Source of the DNA: JAAGZL01 sp050290785
GTDB taxonomy: Bacteria > Pseudomonadota > Gammaproteobacteria > Chromatiales > Chromatiaceae
Assembly: GCA_050290785.1 (NCBI GenBank)
Contig: JBNKIR010000046.1
Location: forward strand, 1 to 60,557
Length of the DNA stretch: 60,557 nucleotides
Reading direction: 5' to 3'
Below the pieces are notes generated by a model, which was not told where the DNA came from, made no database searches, and saw nothing but the letters and a program-made list of their open reading frames with translations. The position numbers and the translations under genes are program-made. Below are positions 26,037 through 35,360 of the stretch, in pieces (the first letter of the stretch is position 1; each line of letters opens with the position of its first letter).

Positions 26037-26061
26037 AAACCCGAACACGAGGTTCGGGTTT
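26037..26061 (-). terminator. terminator after the rpoD-tRNA unit
   Basis: A 10-bp stem, AAACCCGAAC with GTTCGGGTTT, and a 5-nt loop. On the minus strand it is followed by a T run, giving a standard rho-independent terminator just past the tRNA. Confidence 0.7.
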
Positions 26062-26069
26062 GTCTTGAT

Positions 26070-26146
<77 letters not shown>

Positions 26147-26218
26147 GGCGTTGTTAAGCGGTGTGTATTAATAAACCATCCTTGGTTTTTGTTCAAGCCT
26201 TCTCTGGCATGGGTGTTA

Positions 26219-28075
26219 TCAATCGTTATCTATAAAGCTGTAGAGCTTTTCCGAACGCGACGGATGACGCAGTTTGCGCAGTGCTTTGGCCTCAATCTGT
26301 CTGATGCGCTCGCGTGTAACATCAAACTGCTTGCCTACCTCTTCCAGTGTGTGGTCGGTATTCATGTCGATACCGAAACGCATCCGTAACACCTTGGCCT
26401 CGCGTGGCGTAAGCCCTTCCAGCATGACCCTGGTTGATTCACGCAGGCCTTCGCTGGTGGCGGAATCGGTGGGTGATACCACGCCGGAATCCTCGATAAA
26501 ATCTCCCAGGTGGGAGTCTTCGTCGTCGCCGATGGGTGTTTCCATGGATATGGGTTCTTTGGCGATCTTCAGGACCTTGCGAACCTTGTCTTCGGGCATC
26601 TCCATGCGTTCGGCCAGTTCTTCCGGGGTGGCCTCGCGCCCCATCTCCTGCACCATCTGGCGCGAGATGCGGTTTAGCTTGTTGATGGTCTCAATCATAT
26701 GTACCGGGATTCGGATAGTCCTGGCCTGGTCCGCGATGGAGCGGGTGATGGCCTGGCGTATCCACCAGGTGGCATAGGTGGAGAATTTGTAACCGCGACG
26801 GTATTCGAATTTGTCCACGGCCTTCATCAGACCGATGTTGCCCTCCTGAATCAGGTCCAGGAACTGCAGGCCGCGGTTGGTGTATTTCTTGGCGATGGAT
26901 ATAACCAGGCGCAGGTTTGCCTCCACCATCTCCTTCTTGGCTCGACGGGCCTTGGCCTCGCCGATAGACATCTTACGGTTGATCTCTTTGATGTCCAGGA
27001 TAGAAAGGCCGCTGCGTTTCTCCAGTTCTAGTAGTTTTTTCTGGGCCCGCAGTACCTCTTCCGTTACGTCATGCAACGCCTCGGAGTAGGGTTTGCCCAG
27101 ATCTATCTGATTCTGGATCCAGTTGAGGTCTGTTTCCTTCTCTGGGAATGAGGTGATGAAGGTCTTGCGTGGCATGCGAGCGCGTTGTACACACAGATCC
27201 ATGACCGTTCTTTCCTGGGTGCGGATCAGGGCGATAGTGTCACGCAGATTGTCCACAAGCTGGTTGAAGACCGCAGGAACCAATCTGAATTCAAGAAATG
27301 TCTCGGTAACCTTTTCGGTTGCCTTTATTGTGTTGGCATGATTGCTGCCATTCTTCTCCATGCTGGTGAGTAGGGCCTTGAAACGCTTGCTTAGTTCTTT
27401 GCGTTTTGCCTCTGCCTCTTCCGGGTCCGGGCCGGTGTCAGCCTCTTCGTCATCCTCATCCTCATCAGAGTCGAGGATATCGTCATCGTCTTCGTCTCTG
27501 TCATCGGAGTCGTCGGCTAGATCTGATGGAGTCATGGGCTTGGCGATTTCGTCAGGCTCGTTTGGATCAACGAAGCCGCTGATGACGTCGGTTAGACGCA
27601 TCTCTTCGGCATTTACCTTATCGAACATCTCCAGAAACATTGCAACGGTGTCCGGGAAGGCGCTGATGGCGGTCAGGACGTGATTAAGTCCCTCTTCGAT
27701 GCGCTTGGCGATCTTCAGCTCGCCCTCGCGTGTGAGAAGTTCAACCGTGCCCATTTCGCGCATATACATGCGAACCGGGTCGGTAGTGCGTCCAAATTCA
27801 CTGTCAACGCTGGCCAGGGCGGCTGCGGCGGCTTCGGCGGCATCTTCATCCGTCGAATTGGCGCTGTCTGAGATTGAGTGGTCGTCTGCATCCGGGGCGC
27901 TTTCATGTACTGAAATGCCCATATCATTGATCATGCGGATGATATCTTCGATCTGCTCCGGTTCGACAATGCTGTCAGGTAAGTGGTCATTCACTTCAGC
28001 ATAGGTCAGGAACCCCTGCTCTTTCCCTTTTGCGATCAGCTGTTTCAGTTGGGATTGCTGCTGTTCTTGGTTCAT
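26219..28075 (-). CDS. rpoD: RNA polymerase primary sigma factor sigma-70
   Basis: The housekeeping sigma factor, 618 aa. In order: region 1.1 (about 5-80), region 1.2 (DPVRMYMREMGTVELLTREGE), a long non-conserved region with a very acidic stretch (DRDEDDDDILDSDEDEDDEE), region 2 with the -10 recognition helix (YKFSTYATWWIRQAITRSIAD), region 3 and region 4 with the -35 helix-turn-helix (TLEEVGKQFDVTRERIRQIEAKALRKLR). It is the last protein gene of the rpsU-yqeY-dnaG-rpoD unit; the tRNA follows. Confidence 0.98.
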   Translation of the reverse strand: MNQEQQQSQLKQLIAKGKEQGFLTYAEVNDHLPDSIVEPEQIEDIIRMINDMGISVHESAPDADDHSISDSANSTDEDAAEAAAAALASVDSEFGRTTDPVRMYMREMGTVELLTREGELKIAKRIEEGLNHVLTAISAFPDTVAMFLEMFDKVNAEEMRLTDVISGFVDPNEPDEIAKPMTPSDLADDSDDRDEDDDDILDSDEDEDDEEADTGPDPEEAEAKRKELSKRFKALLTSMEKNGSNHANTIKATEKVTETFLEFRLVPAVFNQLVDNLRDTIALIRTQERTVMDLCVQRARMPRKTFITSFPEKETDLNWIQNQIDLGKPYSEALHDVTEEVLRAQKKLLELEKRSGLSILDIKEINRKMSIGEAKARRAKKEMVEANLRLVISIAKKYTNRGLQFLDLIQEGNIGLMKAVDKFEYRRGYKFSTYATWWIRQAITRSIADQARTIRIPVHMIETINKLNRISRQMVQEMGREATPEELAERMEMPEDKVRKVLKIAKEPISMETPIGDDEDSHLGDFIEDSGVVSPTDSATSEGLRESTRVMLEGLTPREAKVLRMRFGIDMNTDHTLEEVGKQFDVTRERIRQIEAKALRKLRHPSRSEKLYSFIDND

Positions 28076-28177
28076 TTCCTACCTTGAATTTGCGGTAACC
28101 TGGTTTACGGACACAAGCCGGCAAGTATAGCAATGGAGCGACAATATTTCTAGATAATTGCAACAGATCCGTATGTT

Positions 28178-29923
28178 TTAGTTACCCTTTTCGATGTTCT
28201 CCGTTAATAGCTGATTTAGCCGATTTTTTTCTTGGTCTTCTAAATTGGTGGTCTTTGCCTTTTCCACCAGCCTGCTCAATTCGTCGGCGCGCATCTGCTG
28301 TTCAATAGCCACAAGCGTGTCCCTGAATTCCGCCTCTATACCCTGTTCCGGGATGAAAAGCTCCACTGTAGACAGCTTCGACAGGTGCTGATGCTCTTCA
28401 GTTCCGCGCCAGCGCTCGATAAATTGGGCTGTCTTAAGATTAGGATGGTTCTGGGCTAATTCAAGTAGTTTGCTCAAAAGATTTGTGCCGACAGAGTCTA
28501 ATTTTTGCCATTTTTTCGGGAGATCATCCAGCGTGGCGAGTCGGGGGTGCTGCAATAGCATGGTGATGGCGCGGCGGACCATGGGCATGGGTCTATGGGA
28601 TCTGGAGGGGGGGAGCGGCGACCTTTTGGATCTGGATAGCCCTTGTTCTTCCATCATATAAGAGGTGTCCAGCCCTACTATCTCATTCAGTTGTTGTTGC
28701 AGGATGTCGCGGAAGACCCCTTTGGGGATGCTGGATATCAGGGGTTTTGCCAGTTCTGTCAGGCGGGCCCTGCCACCCGGGTCTGTGGTGTCGACCTCGA
28801 TCTTGAGTCGATCGAACATGAATTGCGCCAGTGGGGTGGCCTGGTCGATGCGTTGAATGAAAGACTCAGTCCCCTCTTTTCTCACCAGTGTGTCCGGGTC
28901 CTCACCGTCCGGCAGGAACAGGAACTTGGTCTCCCGTCCATCACGCATCAGGGGTAGTGCGGTCTTCAGGGCCTTCCATGCGGCATCTGAGCCGGCCCGA
29001 TCTCCATCGAAGCAGAAGATCACCTTGTGGGTAATGCGGAACAGCTGTTCCAGGTGTTCACTGGTGGTGGCGGTGCCCAGGGTGGCCACGGCATTGCGGA
29101 TACCAAACTGGGCCAGGGCCACCACGTCCATATATCCTTCCACCACCAGCAGTTGCTCTATGTTGCGCAGGGCCTGCTGGGCCTCATACAGGCCGTAGAG
29201 CTCACGGCCTTTGTGGAATAGCGGGGTCTCTGGTGAGTTCAGATACTTCGGTGAATCATCCTTGCTCAAGACGCGCCCGCCAAAGGCTATTACCCTGCCG
29301 CGCCGGTCACGGATGGGGAACATGATGCGCTGGCGGAAGCGGTCATAGCATTTGCCGTCCGGTTCCGAGATCATGCCGGTGATACGCAGACGCTTCAGTT
29401 CATCCTGGGTAGATCCAAGCTGTTTAATCAGGTTGTCCCAGCCGGGTGGGGCGAAGCCCACACCGAACTCCGCCGCGATCTCTCCGCTGAGACCGCGTCC
29501 TTTCAGGTAATCTATGGCCTGTTGGGCCTGTGGGTGCCTGCGTAGTTGTTGGCTGTAGTAATTGGCGGACTGCTCCAGTGTCTCGTACAGTGGACGCAGG
29601 TCCGGTCCGGATGATTGTCCGCCCTCCCGCGGCACCTCCAGTCCCTGTCGCTGGGCCAGTTCCTCTATGGCGTCGACAAAACCCATGTTGTCGTACTCCA
29701 TGAGAAATCCGATGGCGGTGCCATGGGCCCCGCAACCGAAACAGTGATAGAACTGTTTTTCCCGGCTTACGGTGAAGGATGGGGTCTTTTCATCGTGGAA
29801 GGGGCAGCATGCCTGGTAGTCCCGCCCTGTCTTTTTCAGGGGCACACGGCTGTTTATCAGATCGACGATATCGATCCGGTCTATCAGTTCATCGATGAAA
29901 TGTGCTGGTATCTTGCCTGCCAT
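28178..29923 (-). CDS. dnaG: DNA primase
   Basis: Synthesises RNA primers at the replication fork. It is 581 aa. The CHC2 zinc site is intact: Cys40, His43, Cys61, Cys64. The catalytic core carries the TOPRIM motif (LVVEGYMDVVAL) and FCFDGDRAGSDAAW. The C-terminal DnaB-interacting domain (about 440-581) is present. It lies between yqeY and rpoD in the macromolecular-synthesis operon. A 100-bp gap before rpoD may hold an internal promoter. Confidence 0.98.
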   Translation of the reverse strand: MAGKIPAHFIDELIDRIDIVDLINSRVPLKKTGRDYQACCPFHDEKTPSFTVSREKQFYHCFGCGAHGTAIGFLMEYDNMGFVDAIEELAQRQGLEVPREGGQSSGPDLRPLYETLEQSANYYSQQLRRHPQAQQAIDYLKGRGLSGEIAAEFGVGFAPPGWDNLIKQLGSTQDELKRLRITGMISEPDGKCYDRFRQRIMFPIRDRRGRVIAFGGRVLSKDDSPKYLNSPETPLFHKGRELYGLYEAQQALRNIEQLLVVEGYMDVVALAQFGIRNAVATLGTATTSEHLEQLFRITHKVIFCFDGDRAGSDAAWKALKTALPLMRDGRETKFLFLPDGEDPDTLVRKEGTESFIQRIDQATPLAQFMFDRLKIEVDTTDPGGRARLTELAKPLISSIPKGVFRDILQQQLNEIVGLDTSYMMEEQGLSRSKRSPLPPSRSHRPMPMVRRAITMLLQHPRLATLDDLPKKWQKLDSVGTNLLSKLLELAQNHPNLKTAQFIERWRGTEEHQHLSKLSTVELFIPEQGIEAEFRDTLVAIEQQMRADELSRLVEKAKTTNLEDQEKNRLNQLLTENIEKGN

Positions 29924-29972
29924 GCCGTAAGACTAAAACATCGCAGGCCGGAAGGGTATATCTGGAATGGAA

Positions 29973-30416
29973 TCAACTGCCAAGCAGCTGCTTTACCTGT
30001 GCGCTGACAGCGCCGATGTCGGCACGTCCCTGTAGCTGTGGCTTGAGTTGTCCCATCACCTTGCCCATGTCCCGCATGGACTCGGCGCCGGAATCTGCGA
30101 TGGCCTGTTTGATCAGTCCTGTGATCTCTTCCTCGCTCAGGGCCTCTGGCAGATACTCCTGAAGTATCTCAATCTCGAACCTCTCCTGTTCGACCAGTTC
30201 GTCCCGTCCGGCCTTTTCGTATTGTTCGATGGAGTCGCGGCGCTGTTTTACCATCTTGTCCAGGACGGCCAGGATCTGTTCGTCATTCAACTCGATCCTC
30301 TCATCCACCTCGCGTTGTTTGACCGCTGCCATGATCAGGCGGATGACGCCAAGCCTGCGCTTGTCGCCGCCCTTCATGGCGCCTTTCATGTCATCCTGGA
30401 TGCGTTGCTTGAGCAT
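29973..30416 (-). CDS. GatB/YqeY-domain protein
   Basis: A 147-aa helical protein homologous to the C-terminal domain of the GatB amidotransferase subunit (MLKQRIQDDMKGAMKGGDKRR at the start, IMAAVKQREVDER, LPEALSEEEI). A role in tRNA-dependent amidation is suggested by homology, but the stand-alone form is uncharacterised. It is placed between rpsU and dnaG, a common arrangement in gammaproteobacteria outside the enterics. Confidence 0.93.
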   Translation of the reverse strand: MLKQRIQDDMKGAMKGGDKRRLGVIRLIMAAVKQREVDERIELNDEQILAVLDKMVKQRRDSIEQYEKAGRDELVEQERFEIEILQEYLPEALSEEEITGLIKQAIADSGAESMRDMGKVMGQLKPQLQGRADIGAVSAQVKQLLGS

Positions 30417-30456
30417 GGTTCGGAGAGCGTTGGGTCAGGAGGGGTCTGAGGATGAC

Positions 30457-30672
30457 TCAGTACTGACGTTCGAACTTGCGGCTTTCGCGCTGTACCTTTT
30501 TGATATTGCGCTTTACGGCTGCTGCGGCCTTGCGCTTACGCTCGGAAGTTGGCTTCTCGTAGAACTCGCGGCGACGAACTTCTGCCAGTACACCGGCCTT
30601 TTCGCAGGAGCGCTTGAAACGACGCATGGCAATCTCAAAAGGTTCGTTCTCTTTTACACGTACGCTGGGCAT
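30457..30672 (-). CDS. rpsU: 30S ribosomal protein S21
   Basis: A 71-aa highly basic ribosomal protein needed for initiation on structured mRNAs. PSVRVKENEPFEIAMRRFKR and the C-terminal RKFERQY are family signatures. A GAGG site lies just upstream of ATG 30672. It is the first gene of the operon driven by the promoter at 30725-30753. Confidence 0.98.
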   Translation of the reverse strand: MPSVRVKENEPFEIAMRRFKRSCEKAGVLAEVRRREFYEKPTSERKRKAAAAVKRNIKKVQRESRKFERQY

Positions 30673-30724
30673 TTGTTACCTCAAAATAGTGAATTCAGTC
30701 TAATTACTCGGCTAAAGAGCGGGG

Positions 30725-30753
30725 ATTCTACTGCCTGTAGGCCATGAATGCAA
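30725..30753 (-). promoter_or_regulatory. sigma-70 promoter of the rpsU-yqeY-dnaG-rpoD operon
   Basis: On the minus strand, TTGCAT (-35, 30753-30748), exactly 17 bp, TAGAAT (-10, 30730-30725). This is 53 bp upstream of the rpsU start, in the 259-bp divergent gap with tsaD. Close to consensus with ideal spacing. Confidence 0.7.
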
Positions 30754-30931
30754 AAAACTTTATCGTCGTGAATCACGAAAAATGGCTGTGAATTAGGAGC
30801 ATAGAGGCGAAATTGGTAACCTAAGGCGGTCAAGTTACGATAATATTGCCGCGGTCATTTTGCTGGCGATAGGCCGTAACCGGATAATATTCAGTAAAAT
30901 CATTCTGTTATGAGGTGTTGAGGGGTATATT

Positions 30932-31972
30932 TTGCGGGTTTTGGGAATAGAAACATCCTGTGACGAGACCGGGATCGCCATCTACGATAGCGCTCAGGGG
31001 CTGCTGGCCCATAGCCTCTACAGTCAGATCAAGACCCATGCGGATTTCGGCGGCGTAGTACCGGAGCTTGCATCGCGCGACCATGTGCGCAAGACCCTGC
31101 CCCTGATTCGGGAGACCCTGGCCCAGACCGATTCAGGCCTGGAGCAGTTGGATGGTGTGGCCTACACCGCAGGTCCCGGTCTGGTAGGGGCCTTGCTGGT
31201 AGGGGCCTCCATCGGACGCGGTCTGGCCTGGGCCCTGGGGGTGCCGGCGGTCGGGGTGCACCACATGGAGGGCCATATGCTGGCCCCGATGTTGGATGAG
31301 AGAAGACCGCAATTTCCCTTTGTGGCCCTGCTGGTGTCCGGTGGCCACACCCAGCTGATAGAGGTGCAGGCGGTGGGACACTATCGTCTGCTTGGGGAGT
31401 CCATTGATGACGCCGCCGGTGAGGCATTCGATAAGACGGCCAAACTTCTGGGCCTGCCCTATCCGGGAGGTCCAGAGCTGGCAAGGCTGGCGGGGCAGGG
31501 CGACCCGGAACGTTTCCACTTTCCACGCCCCATGACCGATCGTCCCGGTCTGGATTTCAGCTTCAGCGGCCTCAAGACCTTTGCCCTGAACACCATGCAA
31601 CAGGAGCTGGGAGCCGGACAGGATTTGGATGAGGCGTCTGCACTGCAGACCCGGGCAGATATCGCCCGCGCCTTTGAGGATGCGGTGGTGGATACCATGG
31701 TGATCAAGTGTCGACGGGCGGTGCGGGAATGCGCCAGCCAGACCCTGGTCCTGGCCGGTGGGGTGAGCGCCAATGCCCATCTGCGTGAGCGCATGCGACA
31801 GGCCATGGATAAAGAGGGGGTGGAGCTTTTCTATCCGCGTCCGGAGTTCTGTACCGACAACGGGGCCATGATCGCCTATGCCGGTTGGCAGCGTCTGAGG
31901 GCGGGACAGGCAGAAGGGCTTGGGTTCAGCGCCAGGGCGCGCTGGCCGCTGGAAGAACTGTCCGCTCTTTAG
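30932..31972 (+). CDS. tsaD: tRNA N6-threonylcarbamoyladenosine transferase catalytic subunit
   Basis: Transfers the threonylcarbamoyl group to A37 of ANN-decoding tRNAs, working with TsaB and TsaE. It is 346 aa, full family length. Metal-binding His111 and His115 are in VGVHHMEGHMLAP; ASKH-fold motifs GIETSCDETG, YTAGPGLVGALLVG and VSGGHTQL are intact. The start is TTG 30932, with GAGGGG about 9 nt upstream; no ATG gives the conserved MRVLGIETSC N-terminus. It diverges from rpsU and its stop overlaps the convergent plsY by 4 bp. Confidence 0.96.
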   Translation: MRVLGIETSCDETGIAIYDSAQGLLAHSLYSQIKTHADFGGVVPELASRDHVRKTLPLIRETLAQTDSGLEQLDGVAYTAGPGLVGALLVGASIGRGLAWALGVPAVGVHHMEGHMLAPMLDERRPQFPFVALLVSGGHTQLIEVQAVGHYRLLGESIDDAAGEAFDKTAKLLGLPYPGGPELARLAGQGDPERFHFPRPMTDRPGLDFSFSGLKTFALNTMQQELGAGQDLDEASALQTRADIARAFEDAVVDTMVIKCRRAVRECASQTLVLAGGVSANAHLRERMRQAMDKEGVELFYPRPEFCTDNGAMIAYAGWQRLRAGQAEGLGFSARARWPLEELSAL

Positions 31973-32580
31973 CCCTCCTGATCGTCAGTATCAGGGCTGC
32001 TCTTAATGGTGCCCTCCGAACCCTCCAGCAGATTCCTTATATTGGAGCGGTGACGCCAGAACAGGAGTATGCTCATGCCTATCTGCATCCCCACCAGTTC
32101 CGGTGCCGGCCAGAACCACCATACCACCAGGGGCGCCAGGGCCATGCAGACCAGGGCCGAGAGGGAGGATATCTTCACCACCTTGGCCATGAACAGCCAG
32201 ATCAGGGCGATCACGCCGCCTATCTGCCAACCCAGTCCGAATTGACATCCCAGGGCCGTTGCCACCCCCTTGCCACCCTGAAAACGGAAGAAGATGGGGT
32301 AGAGATGGCCGAGGAATGCGGCCATGGCCACGGCGGCCAGGATCAGGGGAGTGACCCCCATAAGATTCGCGCTCAACACCGGCAGCAGCCCCTTGAGCAT
32401 ATCCCCCAGCAGGGTGATTGTGGCCGCCTTCTTGCCCCCGATACGCAGGACGTTGGTGGCGCCAGGGTTGTTGGAGCCCAGGGTGCGCGGGTCAGGCAGC
32501 CCCATGATCTTGCACACGATGATGGCGCTGGAGACGGAGCCGAGCAGGTAAGATGCGGGGATTAGGATATAGTCGGTCAT
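31969..32580 (-). CDS. plsY: glycerol-3-phosphate acyltransferase PlsY
   Basis: Integral membrane acyltransferase that uses acyl-phosphate from PlsX to form lysophosphatidic acid. It is about 203 aa with five helices. The three family motifs are present: SNNPGATNVLRIGGK, the HLYPIFFRFQGGKGVATALG loop, and the C-terminal charged segment with FWRHRSNIRNLLEG. ATG 32580 is chosen over the TTG one codon upstream. It converges on tsaD and diverges from folB. Confidence 0.95.
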   Translation of the reverse strand: MTDYILIPASYLLGSVSSAIIVCKIMGLPDPRTLGSNNPGATNVLRIGGKKAATITLLGDMLKGLLPVLSANLMGVTPLILAAVAMAAFLGHLYPIFFRFQGGKGVATALGCQFGLGWQIGGVIALIWLFMAKVVKISSLSALVCMALAPLVVWWFWPAPELVGMQIGMSILLFWRHRSNIRNLLEGSEGTIKSSPDTDDQEG

Positions 32581-32716
32581 CAATATTTAGTTGTTATATT
32601 CGGTCAGAGAGGGCTTAATTTGACCTCGCCCCCTCGGGATAGTCAAGGCGGTTTGTTATTCATCCCGTCTGTTTTACCATAGCGATTCAGAGCAAACAGG
32701 AGTGAATCTCATACCT

Positions 32717-33073
32717 ATGGATATAGTATTTTTAAAAGATCTGCGCATTGAAACGGTCATCGGCGTTTACGATTGGGAGCGCGAGGTAAAGCAGACCGTG
32801 GTGCTGGATGTGGAGATGAGCGCGGATGTGGCCAAGGCGGCGGCAAGCGACCACATAGATGACGCACTGGATTACAAGTCCGTGGCCAAGCGTCTGATCG
32901 AGTTCGTGGAACAGTCGGAGTTTCAGCTAGTGGAGACCATGGCCGAACGTTGCGCGCAGATTGTGCGGGAAGAGTTCGGGGTGTCCTGGGTGCGGCTCAC
33001 CCTGAACAAGATCGGGGCGGTCACCCACGCCCGTGATGTCGGTGTGATAATCGAACGTGGCGAGAGGGCCTGA
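32717..33073 (+). CDS. folB: dihydroneopterin aldolase
   Basis: Cleaves dihydroneopterin to hydroxymethyl-dihydropterin in folate synthesis. About 118 aa. MDIVFLKDLRIETVIGVYDWER is the diagnostic N-terminus and contains the catalytic Glu/Tyr region; the Lys in LTLNKIGAV and the C-terminal VGVIIER are conserved. ATG 32717 is preferred; a GTG at 32702 would add five residues. It ends two bases before the folK start, so the pair forms one folate unit. Confidence 0.94.
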   Translation: MDIVFLKDLRIETVIGVYDWEREVKQTVVLDVEMSADVAKAAASDHIDDALDYKSVAKRLIEFVEQSEFQLVETMAERCAQIVREEFGVSWVRLTLNKIGAVTHARDVGVIIERGERA

Positions 33074-33074
33074 A

Positions 33075-33578
33075 ATGCAACGGCGTGTCTGGTTGAGTAT
33101 CGGCAGCAATGTGGAGCGTGAGACAAACGTTACCGGATGCGTCAAGGCGCTACGTGAAGAGTTCGGAGAACTGATTAGTTCTCAGGTGTATGAGAATGCA
33201 TCTTTCGGTTTTGCGGGCAGTCCTTTTTATAACATGGTGGTCGGTTTTGATACCGGTATGTCACTCCATGAGCTTACCAGGATCTTTCGCAGGATTGAGG
33301 CGGATCACGGCCGGGTCCGCGGCGGCCCCAAGTTTGCCGCCAGGAGTCTGGATATAGATCTCCTGACCTATGGGGATCAGATCGTCCAGGACGGCCCCCT
33401 GGTGCTGCCCCGACCCGAGATCCTGGAGTATGCATTTGTGCTGGGACCATTGGCGGAGGTGGCCGGAGATGATCTCCACCCGATTGTCGGTAGGAGCTAT
33501 TCTGAACTATGGGGTGAGTTCGATCAGGCCAAACACGGTTTGACCCCGGTTGAGTTGCCTGGGATCGGTGTGGCGTGA
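33075..33578 (+). CDS. folK: 2-amino-4-hydroxy-6-hydroxymethyldihydropteridine pyrophosphokinase
   Basis: Transfers pyrophosphate from ATP to hydroxymethyl-dihydropterin, directly after FolB. About 167 aa. The HPPK signature RVRGGPKFAARSLDIDLLTYG (about residues 75-95) carries the Mg-binding aspartates. WLSIGSNVERE at the N-terminus and PRPEILEYAFVLGPLAEV are also typical. ATG 33075 has a GAGAGGG site inside folB. Its 3' end lies 7 bp from the convergent phosphoethanolamine transferase gene. Confidence 0.95.
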   Translation: MQRRVWLSIGSNVERETNVTGCVKALREEFGELISSQVYENASFGFAGSPFYNMVVGFDTGMSLHELTRIFRRIEADHGRVRGGPKFAARSLDIDLLTYGDQIVQDGPLVLPRPEILEYAFVLGPLAEVAGDDLHPIVGRSYSELWGEFDQAKHGLTPVELPGIGVA

Positions 33579-33585
33579 ACCTACC

Positions 33586-35184
33586 CTAGTACTCCTCTTT
33601 GTGATCTATTATGTCCAGCTGTCTGTCGTAGATGGCTGTCTCCAGTTCGAACAGACCCAGTATGGTGTGAAAGATGTTGTCGTGGGTATATCTGTTGTTG
33701 AGCTTGTTCTTTAGTGCATGGATGTCTATCTCATCTTCATCAAAGTCTTCCCCGAACCACATGATCATCGGCACATGGGTTTGCGACTCCGGCGCCAGCA
33801 TGTATGGCAGTCCATGCAGGTACATGTTTTTTTCGCCTAGCGACTCGCCGTGGTCACTGATATAGAACATGGCCGCCTCAAACTGCTCGTCATTACGTTT
33901 CAGCAGGGCGATGGTCCTGGACAGGAAGTGGTCGGTATACAGGATGGCGTTGTCATAGGCGTTGTTGATCTCTTCGTTGCTGCAATCTTCCAGTTGATTG
34001 GTGTGGCACGCCGGGGTGAATCGTTCAAACTCCTTGGGATAACGTTTGTAGTATGCCGGGCCGTGGTTGCCCATTTGGTGCAGGATGATAAATATATCCC
34101 CTGTGGGGTGTCGGTCTATGTACTCCTGTAGGTTGGCAAGCATGCCCTCATCTCTGCATTCGATGTCGCAGAGCGGGTTTGTCACCGTTGTTTTATAGTC
34201 CTCAAACGTGACCCTTTCCGCCACCCCCTTGGAGTCGGAATTGTTGTCCCGCCACAGGACATTAACCCCGGCACGCTGGAGTACGTCCAGCATATTCTCG
34301 ATCGTGTTGGCCTTGCCGTTCAGGTAATGATCGTGATCGTAGATGGAGAACATGCAGGGCACGGAGACGCCGGTGGAGGTGCCGCAGGCCCAGGTGTTGC
34401 CAAAGCTGTACAGCTTTTCCTGTTCCAGCATGGGATTGGTCCTTTTGGCGTATCCGTTCAGTGAAAAGTGATCCGCCCGGGCCGATTCTCCTACCACCAG
34501 GATGATCAGTTCCCGGTCGGTATCGGCTTCCGGTATTTTTGCGTCTTCGCCCAGTGTCTTGGGTGGTGCGTCTGTGCCGTTCGTCTTCTCGAAGGGGTAC
34601 TTGATGGTCGAGTATATGTAGTAGATAGGATTGGCGTAAAATCTTAGCTGTTTATGTTTGCGAAAAAATGATGCGTAAAAGTCACCAAAAATAAATACGC
34701 CGGAGATGGCGATGCAGAGCGCCACTGCTATAGTGACGGTCCTGAAGATGAGCGTCTGTTTTAGGCCCTGTCTGATTATGTTGCTCCTGTACACGAATAT
34801 CGCTGGGACTATTCCCAACAGGACCAGGTAGAGAAACAGTTTTGTGCTGATCAGGTCGGTTGCCTCCGCCGGATTGGTATGCAAGACGTTATCCATCATC
34901 TCGCTATTGAGGATGACGTTATAGCTGTCCATGAAATATGCGGCCACTGACGAGGCCAGAAGCACCAGGATCAAAACGGGTTTGATGGTGTGGCGAAAAC
35001 AGGTCAATGAAAAAAAGATTACGGATACGCAGCAGTAAAAGAGCGCCAGGGATAACAGGAACGGGATGTTCTCAGGATTGGGTGGATACACATTCAGCGT
35101 GTTGGAGAAAAATGCGAAATTTCCAAAGAGGATGAGAAAGACGGAGACCAGGATGATCAGCTTGTTGCTGGTGATCTGTTTCAT
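33586..35184 (-). CDS. phosphoethanolamine transferase, EptA family
   Basis: An inner-membrane enzyme of about 532 aa that moves phosphoethanolamine from phosphatidylethanolamine to lipid A or a related glycolipid. Five N-terminal helices (within 8-170) are followed by a periplasmic alkaline-phosphatase-type domain. Key residues: Glu233 in VVGESARADH, nucleophile Thr271 in CGTSTGVSVPCMFS, and SDHGESLGEKNMYLHG near the C-terminus. In this family the modification lowers surface charge and resistance to cationic peptides rises. It is inserted between folate genes on the opposite strand. ATG 35184 gives the family N-terminus. Confidence 0.93.
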   Translation of the reverse strand: MKQITSNKLIILVSVFLILFGNFAFFSNTLNVYPPNPENIPFLLSLALFYCCVSVIFFSLTCFRHTIKPVLILVLLASSVAAYFMDSYNVILNSEMMDNVLHTNPAEATDLISTKLFLYLVLLGIVPAIFVYRSNIIRQGLKQTLIFRTVTIAVALCIAISGVFIFGDFYASFFRKHKQLRFYANPIYYIYSTIKYPFEKTNGTDAPPKTLGEDAKIPEADTDRELIILVVGESARADHFSLNGYAKRTNPMLEQEKLYSFGNTWACGTSTGVSVPCMFSIYDHDHYLNGKANTIENMLDVLQRAGVNVLWRDNNSDSKGVAERVTFEDYKTTVTNPLCDIECRDEGMLANLQEYIDRHPTGDIFIILHQMGNHGPAYYKRYPKEFERFTPACHTNQLEDCSNEEINNAYDNAILYTDHFLSRTIALLKRNDEQFEAAMFYISDHGESLGEKNMYLHGLPYMLAPESQTHVPMIMWFGEDFDEDEIDIHALKNKLNNRYTHDNIFHTILGLFELETAIYDRQLDIIDHKEEY

Positions 35185-35360
35185 GTATCGATGGATTCTC
35201 GTATCAGTTGGTGATGGTTGCCCATCCATTCGCCGAACAGTTGGAGTGGGATGCCGGATAACAAATTGTTGGTGTGGTTGCCCTCGGGGTCAAACCGGCC
35301 GCTTCAGACGACCTATCTGGGACCGGCCATATCCCGCATAGTTCAACCCTATCTGCACAA

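Noticed and set aside
25845..26048. 67-codon minus-strand frame next to the tRNA
   Set aside because: Arg/Ser/Ala-rich translation of a GC-rich spacer, ending across the terminator; a type of frame often mis-annotated near tRNAs.
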